Shown here piece after piece: positions 16,082 through 25,300 of a stretch of DNA of 35,162 nucleotides (the stretch's first letter is position 1; every line of letters begins with the position of its first letter). A program made the translations under genes and the position numbers. Where the stretch lies: the NCBI GenBank assembly GCA_002409145.1, contig DHUL01000051.1, positions 74,426 through 109,587 on the forward strand, in the 5' to 3' direction. The notes under the pieces were generated by a model that saw only the letters and a program-made list of their open reading frames with translations, ran no database searches and was not told where the DNA came from. This stretch comes from Bacteroidales bacterium UBA5235. GTDB taxonomy: Bacteria; Bacteroidota; Bacteroidia; Bacteroidales; VadinHA17.

Positions 16082-18553
16082 CTATAACCTGTTGAATGTG
16101 TATCCTTTTGCAGTATAATAATCAATGATCTCCTCCAGCCTTAGCCAGAGCTTATCGATGCGCTCCGGCGCTGTTCCCGGGTGTATGAGGATAATTGCAC
16201 CATTGAGCCCTTCCGGGGAGCTCTCCCCGAAGGAGGCCAGCCTCTGTATGAGCAGGTCCGATGACCGGTAATTTGCCATATCGGGGGTGGTATAGTCTGC
16301 GTTTGTCCCGGTTCCGGGAGTGAAATTGACAAGCTTCATTCCCATCTCTTCAGTCCACCGGCTGATAGCGCTGTTATACCACTCATACGGTGCGAGGAAC
16401 CAGCGCGGTTCTTCCTTCTTCAGCCCCGCTTTCCTGAGAGCGGCGATATTCCTCTTCAGGTCATCATTGAACTGCTGCTTTGTCACCAGTAACGTATCAC
16501 GGTTCTCCCACGGAACATACAAAAGATGCCCGTCAGAATGGGGACCCACATAATGTCCCTCCGCTATCATCCGTTTAACTTCCGCGCCAAAGCTACTGTT
16601 CCTCAGAAAATTCCCTGTAAGGAAAAACGATCCCTTGATATTTTTGTCTCTCAGCACATCGAGTATATGCTCAAGCCCCTCGCCATACTCATCGGCTGAA
16701 AAGACCAGATGGATGTCCTTCTCCCCTGCTCCTCTCCTGATTATGGCTCCGTGGGCATCATAAACATCAGACAGAGATTCAGATCTTCCGGCTCTTCCCT
16801 CCTTCTCAAGTGTTGAAAGATAATAGCTGAGGCTTGCTGTTCCGTCCAGGGTCGGTTCATTGGTGCTGTAATCGCCGATATCATCATGATAGACAATTTG
16901 TCCGCCCTGGAATGCCGCATAGGGATCAGGCCTGAGAAGGGTGAGCCCCATGAGATTATCATGTATGGCCTTGTTTATCGGGCCGTCAACCAGTCCGCCG
17001 GTGGTTGTTTTTCCCAGGAAAACCGTCACTGCCGAGTGGGTATACAGGGGATAGTCTCCTCCTGCCGGTAATCCGCAGATCATAGAGGTGCCCCAGGGAT
17101 TGCACCCGAAGAGCCAGTCGCGCATGGCAGCCTCCATATAGTCAAAACGGTCATCTCCGGTAGCCTCGCGGTAGAGCCTGCACTGGGTCAGCGCAGCCGC
17201 GACATAATTGTTCGAACACCATACAAATGGAATCCTCACCTGGAAGACATCATCCTTTGTTCTTGAATTGATGATTTCCAGCCCCTTGCGCATGAACTGT
17301 GCATATTTCCCGGCATACTCCGTACCCGAGTGGCTCAGGCTGGCATGACCGAGGTTGACAAACGGGTAGAACTGGTAGTGTCTTGCAGTATCCTTCTCTA
17401 TCCATGGATTGTATGGTTCGAGCATTCCCCAGTAATCGGCCTGCTCAAGGAAATACCTGTTGCCGGTGAGTTCCCAGAGCTCCCATGCAGCAAGCTCCAT
17501 ATCATCAACATAGTTGTCTTCCTCATAGAAGTAGGGCGAAACGTTGCAGGCAGTCTGGGTGGCTCCCAGGTCTGTATGAGCGAACTCAAAAGCGTCAGCC
17601 GCCCTGGTTGCCATCTTCTGAGCAAGCAGCGGATCACTCTGTGCAAAGAGCCTGGCTCCCATGGCAAATACTGAAGCGAACTTGCCTGCCGTGGAGGAAA
17701 CCCCCTCCGTGCGATTCTTGAATGCCGCCAGCCCCTGGGGTTTGCCGGTCACGAAGTAAACCGGCCTGTAGGGTCCGAGGCCGTAACCCGCTGTATCGAG
17801 ATTGGGCAGCCGGAAACCCCTGTGATCACGGTCGTCAGCCACCTGGTTGAACATCATGCCGCTGTCAGGATTCATCTTCAGGAGCCACTCGAGCCCCCAT
17901 CTCACCTCGTCTAGGATGTCAGGGATACCATTGCTGCCTGCATTGCCGGCTGCATCGTGGGTGTCGCCAAAGATCCCGGGCGATTTCATATAGGCGAACA
18001 TCATCTGGTACACCGAGTTGGCTGTGGTGGCAGTGTACCTCAGGTGATCACTGGCATCATGGTAGCCGCCGCGGACGTCAATCGGGGTACCCGATAGTGC
18101 CGGGTGATCGACGATCACCCCGTCATGCCGGTGACATGAGTCGGCGAGGAACGGATTGTACCCGCAACGCTGCTGCCTGATGTAGTTGAGTATGAAGTCA
18201 GCTGTTCCGTCATATACATTGACTCCGAGGCGAAAGGTCTCCGACCTGGTACGGCTATATATTATATAGTATCCGCCGGGCGTTGTCAGCCCTGAGAAGT
18301 CAAGCCTGGCGGCAGCGGCCATTCCCCATACGGCACCGTCACAGATCTCCGCCGCTCCCCTGAAGACAGGCCTGTCAGTGAGTGCATCATATACAATAAA
18401 TGATTTCTCTGCTGCAGGCAACTGCGAAAGATACACGGCTACCTTGACCGATCCGGGAAGGTAACCCAGCTGATTGATCCTTATCCATGACTCACCCTTC
18501 GCAGCGCTGAAGGCCAGCAGCGCAAGCAGAAGAATCAGAGCAGCTCTTTTCAT
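16082..18553 (-). CDS. Exported GH9 glycosidase fused to a NodB-type (CE4) deacetylase domain
   Basis: The 823-residue protein has a signal peptide (1-20), an Ig-like CelD_N domain (about 22-112), a GH9 catalytic domain (about 118-585) and a C-terminal NodB/CE4 domain (about 612-823). GH9 catalytic residues are present: Asp166 and Asp169 in GGYHDASD, and the general acid Glu566 in DYSTNEPTLDG. In the CE4 part, SADE (Asp621) stands for TFDD, HSDGH (His672, His676) for the zinc HxxxH, LAPYEWY for motif 3 and ILIHPG for the last His motif. GH9 is best known for cellulases, but members acting as exo-glucosaminidases on GlcN/GlcNAc disaccharides exist. In this operon an amino-sugar substrate is far more likely than cellulose, with the CE4 domain removing N-acetyl groups. 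It is 1 bp downstream of the SpoIID gene. Confidence 0.87.
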   Translation of the reverse strand: MKRAALILLLALLAFSAAKGESWIRINQLGYLPGSVKVAVYLSQLPAAEKSFIVYDALTDRPVFRGAAEICDGAVWGMAAAARLDFSGLTTPGGYYIIYSRTRSETFRLGVNVYDGTADFILNYIRQQRCGYNPFLADSCHRHDGVIVDHPALSGTPIDVRGGYHDASDHLRYTATTANSVYQMMFAYMKSPGIFGDTHDAAGNAGSNGIPDILDEVRWGLEWLLKMNPDSGMMFNQVADDRDHRGFRLPNLDTAGYGLGPYRPVYFVTGKPQGLAAFKNRTEGVSSTAGKFASVFAMGARLFAQSDPLLAQKMATRAADAFEFAHTDLGATQTACNVSPYFYEEDNYVDDMELAAWELWELTGNRYFLEQADYWGMLEPYNPWIEKDTARHYQFYPFVNLGHASLSHSGTEYAGKYAQFMRKGLEIINSRTKDDVFQVRIPFVWCSNNYVAAALTQCRLYREATGDDRFDYMEAAMRDWLFGCNPWGTSMICGLPAGGDYPLYTHSAVTVFLGKTTTGGLVDGPINKAIHDNLMGLTLLRPDPYAAFQGGQIVYHDDIGDYSTNEPTLDGTASLSYYLSTLEKEGRAGRSESLSDVYDAHGAIIRRGAGEKDIHLVFSADEYGEGLEHILDVLRDKNIKGSFFLTGNFLRNSSFGAEVKRMIAEGHYVGPHSDGHLLYVPWENRDTLLVTKQQFNDDLKRNIAALRKAGLKKEEPRWFLAPYEWYNSAISRWTEEMGMKLVNFTPGTGTNADYTTPDMANYRSSDLLIQRLASFGESSPEGLNGAIILIHPGTAPERIDKLWLRLEEIIDYYTAKGYTFNRL

Positions 18554-18554
18554 C

Positions 18555-19898
18555 TCAATATAGTTTTTTGATTTCAGAACCTGTGAAGTAGTGAAAGAGT
18601 ATCTGTCTGTAGGTGTAACCGGTAGCTCCCATCACAGCTGCCCCGATCTGGCACAGACCCACACCGTGGCCCCACCCGGCCCCTCTCAGCACAAAAAGGG
18701 TCTCACCATGTGCCTCAACTTTCTCCACGATAAATGCTGAACTGTAGAGGTGCGTTTTCGAAAGCACCTTCCGTATCTCCAGTTCCTTTCCGATGACCAT
18801 ACTCTTTCTGTCACCGGTGATCCTGAGCCTGATAATACGGCCCGAGGTTCCCCTTTTCAGAGGCTCGATGGATGTGATGCGCCCGAATTCGATGCCTGTC
18901 CTTTCTCTTACCAGGTCACTGAGCTCATCCTGGCGGTAGATTATCTTCCAGCGGAAAAAATCGTTGGTCTCCTGGTCGTAGTTGTTGAGCACCTGTGAGA
19001 GGACATGCCTGTCAGAGGTGTTGCAGAAGGCTTCGGGATTCCCGGTGATCCACTCAACAGCATTTTTTTCATCTGTGAGGTCGCTGTCGTGTTTCTGAAC
19101 TGCACCTGAGGCATCAATTACCTTCCGGAGATAGGCATGGCTCACCGGCTCCCACACATTCTCGAATAGTTCTGTTGCTCCGCCGCAACACTTTGAGTAA
19201 CGCGCATCACATATGAAATCACCGTACATAAGCACTTCGCCGGCGGTATTGCGTACAGCCTCCTCAACAGCGTCTGTCGATGCCCTTGTGATCCCCTGGT
19301 AACGCTGGCAGTGGTCGTCAGCACAAACGTCATAATCCCGGTGGTCCTCCCTGTCATACCACCTGGTGATCTCACCGTCAGTGACAAAGCTGGTGCAATA
19401 TTTCTCGCCGGCGTCACTCAACTGAAGAGTCTTGTCCATCTGGGCCAGCAGCCAGCTCCTGGAGATGACTGAATGGGCTCTCAGAAGCTCCGATGACGAG
19501 GTAGCACTCATCTCAGATGAGATGACACTCACCAGGTACTCCTCAACCGGGAGAATATTCACCGCTGTCACCTGTCCGCTGTGCATTATGAATTTCAGGT
19601 TACCCCTGAAAGTCTGGTCTTCATTCCTCTGCCAGTGAAAATTGACACCGATGGTTACCGCGTGAAGGGTGAAGCTGCAACTCCGGAAGTCTGATGGCGT
19701 AAAAGTGATCTCATCACCGGCCCTGACTGACCCGGTCTCATTCTTGAGCAACAGCCCGTCAGCCCCTGCAACGGCAGTGTACGATCCAGTCAGAATCCTT
19801 CCGTTGTCGCCGGCTTTGAAATCTCCGTTCAGGGTGAATGTCAGTCCCCTTCCGGTGACAATCCCGACGCTGATCTCAGGTTCTCTTTTTCCGGTCAT
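18555..19898 (-). CDS. SpoIID/LytB-domain protein without signal peptide
   Basis: I start at the ATG at 19898, which overlaps the DUF4922 stop as ATGA and gives 447 residues (MTGKREPEISVGI). The frame also opens at 19943, but that extension lies inside the upstream gene. SpoIID enzymes are lytic transglycosylases that cut glycan chains stripped of stem peptides. Visible landmarks are PVEEYLVSVISSEMS (Glu129 is the expected catalytic acid), AHSVISRSWLL, a Cys/His-rich stretch with DVCADDHCQRYQG and SKCCGGATELFENVWEP, and the C-terminal GAGWGHGVGLCQIGA. No signal peptide, lipobox or membrane segment is seen with either start, so the protein looks cytosolic, unlike known SpoIID and LytB proteins. 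It is translationally coupled to the DUF4922 gene, which ties it to imported sugars rather than to the wall. Confidence 0.85.
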   Translation of the reverse strand: MTGKREPEISVGIVTGRGLTFTLNGDFKAGDNGRILTGSYTAVAGADGLLLKNETGSVRAGDEITFTPSDFRSCSFTLHAVTIGVNFHWQRNEDQTFRGNLKFIMHSGQVTAVNILPVEEYLVSVISSEMSATSSSELLRAHSVISRSWLLAQMDKTLQLSDAGEKYCTSFVTDGEITRWYDREDHRDYDVCADDHCQRYQGITRASTDAVEEAVRNTAGEVLMYGDFICDARYSKCCGGATELFENVWEPVSHAYLRKVIDASGAVQKHDSDLTDEKNAVEWITGNPEAFCNTSDRHVLSQVLNNYDQETNDFFRWKIIYRQDELSDLVRERTGIEFGRITSIEPLKRGTSGRIIRLRITGDRKSMVIGKELEIRKVLSKTHLYSSAFIVEKVEAHGETLFVLRGAGWGHGVGLCQIGAAVMGATGYTYRQILFHYFTGSEIKKLY

Positions 19899-20833
19899 AG
19901 CATATCCTTTGTCAGGGTTTTCAAATCCTCTTCTTCCAGGCATACCTCATCGAGAATGTTTGCAATATCCACTGCTGAAATTTTCTTAAAGTCCTCACCC
20001 CTGGGGGTAATGAAGACTCCCCCGAGATCAACGGATGCCGGGCTGAGCAGTATCCTGCTGTCGCCTTCGGCGAAGTAGCACCGTGGTCTGTGCACCCTTC
20101 TCGGGATGATATGCACCGTCCACCTGCCTTCATCATGGTAAGCCAATATGTTGAGCATCGGTTCGGGCCGTTCGGGCTCTTTGATTGCAAGCCGGTCATA
20201 TAACCGGGTGAAAGCACCGGTAAGGGCTTCGCCGTCGCTGCCCCTGAGGGTCACAATACCCCTTCCGTAGCCACTCCACAATAAAAGTTCCGTACCATTA
20301 TTTTCAGCGACCGCCCTGCAAAGGGAAGTATTTTCTGCATCCTTCTCAATAGGAAGAAAACCCCTGTTACCAGCCTGAAAATGCAGGTGATCAGGAGCAG
20401 AAGCGCCGCACTGCGGACCATTGTAAAATACAGTATAATCCGGAAGCGCCTGCGCCATGCTGAGCATTGTATCAAAGCTTCCGGCTATCCGTTGCGGGGT
20501 ATGACACCGTGAAACAATGGTCAGGTGACGATGGAATATTGGAAAAGGATTAATCAGGATGGTATAGTTATTTCCGAAAGGAATACCCCTCTGTTCCGGT
20601 GGCCTGTTTCTCTCGCAGAGGAAACAAGGCCTCGCCTTAATAGACCTGGCATCAACCTTTGCCGCCGAGGAGGTGATACGACCCGGATTGAACTGTACGG
20701 AAATATCATAACCGGGGAAAGAGACTGTACGTACCATCACCCTGTCAAGCTGAGAATAGTTGTCACGGGCTAGCGTCCACTCCCTGAACTGCCCCTCGAA
20801 CAGGTCCTTTACCTTCTGTGAATAATCAGTCAT
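19895..20833 (-). CDS. DUF4922 HIT-superfamily protein (GDP-galactose phosphorylase/GalT-like)
   Basis: The 312-residue soluble protein resembles nucleotidyl-transferring HIT-fold enzymes such as GDP-L-galactose phosphorylase, Ap4A phosphorylase and GalT. It has PCFLCERNRPPEQ (69-81), NPFPIFHRHLTIV (95-107), and the active-site motif DHLHFQAG (148-155) in which His151 would be the nucleotidylated residue of the HxHxQ signature. A second HIT-like half with YHDEGRWTVHIIPR follows. Such enzymes exchange phosphate or sugar phosphate against the nucleotide of NDP-sugars or dinucleoside polyphosphates. The substrate here is not known. It is coupled by ATGA overlap to the SpoIID gene and lies 13 bp after the GT2 gene, so an NDP-amino-sugar is a reasonable guess. 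Confidence 0.82.
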   Translation of the reverse strand: MTDYSQKVKDLFEGQFREWTLARDNYSQLDRVMVRTVSFPGYDISVQFNPGRITSSAAKVDARSIKARPCFLCERNRPPEQRGIPFGNNYTILINPFPIFHRHLTIVSRCHTPQRIAGSFDTMLSMAQALPDYTVFYNGPQCGASAPDHLHFQAGNRGFLPIEKDAENTSLCRAVAENNGTELLLWSGYGRGIVTLRGSDGEALTGAFTRLYDRLAIKEPERPEPMLNILAYHDEGRWTVHIIPRRVHRPRCYFAEGDSRILLSPASVDLGGVFITPRGEDFKKISAVDIANILDEVCLEEEDLKTLTKDML

Positions 20834-20846
20834 TCAAATCCTGTTT

Positions 20847-22316
20847 CTAACTGCCGGCCAGCATCCTTTTTCGTGCCAGCAGCTCAATTGTCCGTATCCT
20901 GTCCTTGTAAAGATTATGGGCATTTGCCTTTGCCACATCAAGCACCGCATCAGAGTTCTCATCCCACCTGCGGCACAGATAGAGCGGTTCATATATGCGT
21001 CCTATCCGGTAATGGCGGCTGATGGCAAGACCCACTGCATAATCTTCGCCGTAGCTTACATTGGGGACCCTGATATTCCTCAGCACGGGGGTATAGAAGG
21101 CTCTCGGCGCACCGAGACCGTTAATCCTCAGGGCATTGTTGCGCCCGTTATCAGGAGTCCATTCCCTGTGGTCTATGAGCCCGGGAGGGATCTCATTCAG
21201 GTCGAAATTAACCATCCTGTATGAACCCACAACCATTGCACACTGCTGTTCATGGAAGGCATCCACGATCCTGGTGACTACACTGTCATCGATGTACAGG
21301 TCATCGCTGTCAAGCTGAATTGCAAACCTGCCGCATCTGTCGCTGAAGACTGCCTCGTTCCAGCACCCGCCAATCCCGAGATCCTTCCTGTCGGGAATGA
21401 TGTGGACCAGCCGGCGGTCACCGGCGAATGACCTTATGATATCTGTGGTTCCGTCAGTGGAATAGTTGTCAACCACAATCAGATTGAACCTGTACCTGGT
21501 CCTCTGGCCAAGCACTGACCTGATGGCATCACTGATTGTTTTCACCCTGTTCCTGACCGGAATGACCACTGATGCATCATATTCAAAACCGTCATCATCA
21601 AAACTGACATCACGGAACTGAGGGGAGAGCCATCCGCCGATGCACCTCAGGTGATGAGTGCAGGCTTTCTCCATCTCTGCCTGTACAGCCCTGTTGCGCG
21701 GATCAACATAGTCGAACTGCTTCTCCCCCGTTTTTCGCGTGTCGGTCTCTACCTCTGTATAAAGAAGCTCCTGGATATGAATCAGGGAAAACTTCTGTGA
21801 TATTTTAAGCCTCAGGTCGTAAAGGCCCGCATAATTGTACTCCTGGTCCATAAGGCCGCAGGCATCCCTGAAAGCCTTTGCATTATAAAGTATGACTGAC
21901 CCGAAGTTGAAATCGTCACGCAGGCTGCCCTCCTGGTAATCAATGACCGGATGGGGAGACATGGCATCGTTTTTCTTTTCGAAATAGTCAGAATAAACCA
22001 TTCCGGCACCGGTGTCATCACATATCTGCATCATCCGTGCCAGTGCGTGCCTGCCCATGTCAAGGGGAAATCCTTTGCTGTAGGTAAGGACGTAGTCACT
22101 TTCAGCAGCAGCAGCCATCTTCCTGAGGGCATCTGTTGTGGAGAATCCCTCTGAGGTGATGAATCCTGCCTCTGTATCTTTAAGGTGCCCTTCGCTTCCG
22201 GCAGGAAGTACTACAAACACATTGCTGACCAGCCCTGAAGATCTCAGTGAAGCCACTGAAGCTGTCACTGATCCGGTATCGGAAAAGGGCAGAAAACAGG
22301 TAACGGATCTGTCCAT
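20847..22316 (-). CDS. Tandem-domain family 2 glycosyltransferase, soluble
   Basis: I start at the ATG at 22316 (489 residues, MDRSVTCFLPF), 7 bp after the amidase stop; the longer frame from 22346 runs inside the amidase gene. Two GT-A-type domains are visible. The N-terminal one (about 1-190) has the fold's opening strand (TCFLPFSDTGSV) and YSDYFE around 108-113, but no clear DxD. The C-terminal one (about 246-470) is a full GT2: SVVIPVRNRVKTISDAIRSV, VVDNYSTDGT and the metal-binding LDSDD (335-339). No membrane segment is seen, so it acts in the cytosol or at its membrane face. Donor and acceptor are unknown. A glycosyltransferase inside a degradative locus is unusual. Confidence 0.85.
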   Translation of the reverse strand: MDRSVTCFLPFSDTGSVTASVASLRSSGLVSNVFVVLPAGSEGHLKDTEAGFITSEGFSTTDALRKMAAAAESDYVLTYSKGFPLDMGRHALARMMQICDDTGAGMVYSDYFEKKNDAMSPHPVIDYQEGSLRDDFNFGSVILYNAKAFRDACGLMDQEYNYAGLYDLRLKISQKFSLIHIQELLYTEVETDTRKTGEKQFDYVDPRNRAVQAEMEKACTHHLRCIGGWLSPQFRDVSFDDDGFEYDASVVIPVRNRVKTISDAIRSVLGQRTRYRFNLIVVDNYSTDGTTDIIRSFAGDRRLVHIIPDRKDLGIGGCWNEAVFSDRCGRFAIQLDSDDLYIDDSVVTRIVDAFHEQQCAMVVGSYRMVNFDLNEIPPGLIDHREWTPDNGRNNALRINGLGAPRAFYTPVLRNIRVPNVSYGEDYAVGLAISRHYRIGRIYEPLYLCRRWDENSDAVLDVAKANAHNLYKDRIRTIELLARKRMLAGS

Positions 22317-22323
22317 GATATAT

Positions 22324-25300
22324 CTATTTTTTCTGTAAAAAGTCAAGTATCTGTTTCATAAGGTTATCACGTTCACTGCGGCTGATGATGGTCTCAAAGG
22401 GAAAGCCCATGACGAAGCTCCTGACATCACCCGGATGCATCACGGCTGCAGAGGTGTTGTTTTCGCAGTACCTGAATGCAGTCACCGACTGCCTGTCGGC
22501 CGGCTCAATTGCATCAGGCGATTCGGCAGCATAAATCCTGTCAGTATTACCGTCATTGAATTCAAGCCGGCCACTGAAACCAGGTGCTGCCTTATCGGTT
22601 GCAGTCACACAGCCTGTTCTCACTGCATGACCGGTCCGGGGTATGAAATGAAGGATATTCTTCACCAAAGATGTCACTGCAGTGTCACCGGTCATTACCA
22701 GGTCTGTACCAGGGTATGAACCTGACATGAAAACGGGGACCGAAGCCTTCCGCATCCTTTCAAGCATATGTACGAATTCCGGGGTGTATATACTGAAATC
22801 CTTCCTGTCAGGATAGTATGCCGACGGGGTTGTCTTTTCCTCCCCGAACAACAGATCAACCGCACACCACCCGGAAAGATCAAAACCCTCATCCGTGAAC
22901 ACCTCATCACTGACAGAGAAGAATGATCTGCCGGCTGCCATCACAGACTCTCCGTGAACGCTGGTGAAATCAAAGGTGTTACCCGGTATTACCCTTCCCT
23001 CGTCATTCGAGTATGAGGCTCCCCATCCGGCATTGTCATCATCGGTCCATGGCGATATCCGTTCAAAATCATACTGGTCACCGGTACTTACGAAATTGTA
23101 GCGGTCAGCCACACCTCTGTCATTCCACCATGCCACTCCTGCCATACCGTCACGGTCAAACCATGAAGGACCTGATATACGATCAAAACCATTGACTATC
23201 AATACTGTCCCATCAGCTGCCGGATTGATTCCAACGGCCAGTTCTTCTGACGGGAAGCTTTCTCCTCCGTCATTTACGGCAGTGACCCGGAAACTGTACA
23301 CGGTGTTGTAAGAAGGAAGCTCAGCTATAAAGTCAGTTCCTGTGACAGGAGTACCGTTGTCAAATCCGTCATCGCCCCTGCGCATGTAGATCATGTATGA
23401 AGCCGGCGCCGCCGTTGACTCCAGGGGATCGGTCACAGGATGCCAGCTGATCCTGACCCGTTTATCCCCGGCAGGCTCAATTGCCAGATGAGATACAGGC
23501 AGCGGTTGAACGACGTACTCCCTTCCGCCGGCATCAGCCAGGTACCTGAGAATACCCTTGTAGACCGCACGGCTGACATGAAAGCGAAACCTCGGATCAA
23601 ATCCATAACGCTGATCGGCCAGGTTCTGATGCGACAGAAGCTCCAGAAGCATGGCAGGCACATCTGGTTTCCGTGCCTCGTAGTATGACCTGTCCCACAT
23701 GGCCCGGCGGGTCCAGTCAGGATTGAAAAGCACCCTGATATCTTCAGTAATCTGGGTCTGAACGATGTCGGTAAGATCCCTGCTGGCCAGCCTGCTGGTA
23801 CCATCAGGAAACCTGCCGCCATTTGTTATTGTAGAGTATATCCCCAGGGTACCAATTACAGAATCGCCAGGAGTCACTCCTGCATCCGTATGAAAGGCCA
23901 GGGAGAGGTCAATGGGTATACCCAGGCCTCCGGCAGATGTTGTATCCGGTCTGCGCAAAAGGTAATTGACCCACTCAGCCCTTGACATGTAGTCATCGTT
24001 ATAATCATTCCTTCCTTTATTTGGGCTGTAAACCAGCGAGTCAGGCATGCCTGCATACTGGAGCCAGTACCTTGCTCCCTCGAGGAACCTGGGCTTCCCG
24101 CTCAGCTTCCAGCTGTACTCATGGGCAGGCTCTGCCGGGTTTTCCGTTGCCTGCTGACTGCCGGCGTTAAGCGACCACTGGTTCGAGATCATAGAATCTG
24201 CCGGTCTGCGGGCCACATTTCCCATACCGCCGCCGAAACGTACCGCATCGACCAGTACCGTTTGGCCATCCATGCCTGAAATTGTCACCGAACCTTTTGA
24301 AGGATCAGCGCCTGCATCGAAAAGGAATGATCCGAGCCATAGCCATGTGCCCCCGCCGATCGACTGGTCAACGACGAATTCACTGACACCCCCTGTGTGC
24401 CTGACCTTAACTGCTGCCTTCCCCTTATAATCAATTAACCTGGGATAGGAGACGGTCACGCCGTACCATCCCCGCTCAGGTATTTCAGGAATATAGAGTG
24501 CCGAACCGCCGCTGATTTTCAGGGAAGTTCCCGCCATGAACGGATTGTCACCGGCAAACAGGGTATCGGTCAGAAGAAATCCCCTTCCTGCTGTCTCAGG
24601 CTCTCCCGGAATTTGTAATACAAACACAGATGCTCCGGTGGAAATGTCGTTGTCTGCAATGACCTCATTAACCTGAATATCCCTTTCACGGGGCAGGAGA
24701 ACAACAGCGCCGGCATTCTCAAGCATCGGGGTAAGGTAGGGAAGCACGTATGCCATAACCGACACATCTTCAACGCTCCCGAACAGTTTTGCCCGTTGCC
24801 ATTCCCACCTGTCGAGCGGCATGTCAAAATAGTACCCGTGGCTGTGCCACAGCGCAATGTGCCTTCCATCCAGCCCCTTTGATGGTGAAACGGCGTTCAT
24901 CCTCCGGATAAGCCTGGGAGATTCACCTGCAGCAGGGGCTATCCGTCCGCCATCCTCCGGCATCAGATTCCTGAAATAATTCGGGACCAGACTTTCAAGA
25001 TCAAAGCCGTTTGAAATCATGTTGATATTGTAACCAACAAATTTCCTTCCCAGGGCGGACCTTACAGATTTATTAAGCACGGCAATGGTTTCTTCCCTCA
25101 TCGGGATGTATGAGGCCGTCACCGGGAACCATATGCTTACCTCCTTCTTCTCCTCGTCAACCTTCACTGAATCAATTAAAAACCTTTCCTGAATGGTTCC
25201 CTCTGTGACCGGGCTCACCCATCTTTCCATCTTCGAAGCTGCAAGCCTCCCGGCACGGCCGCTCTTTTGACCGGCAGATGGCTGACCAGAAGCCACGATC

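Noticed and set aside
16082..18553. Cellulase reading of the GH9 protein
   Set aside because: The surrounding genes and the fused CE4 deacetylase point to amino-sugar substrates; no cellulose-binding module is seen.
19896..19943. Upstream in-frame start for the SpoIID gene
   Set aside because: It lies inside the DUF4922 gene, adds no signal peptide or conserved sequence, and the ATGA-coupled start at 19898 is a better fit.
22317..22346. Upstream start of the GT2 gene inside the amidase gene
   Set aside because: The start at 22316 sits 7 bp after the amidase stop and begins directly at the GT-A strand (SVTCFLPF).
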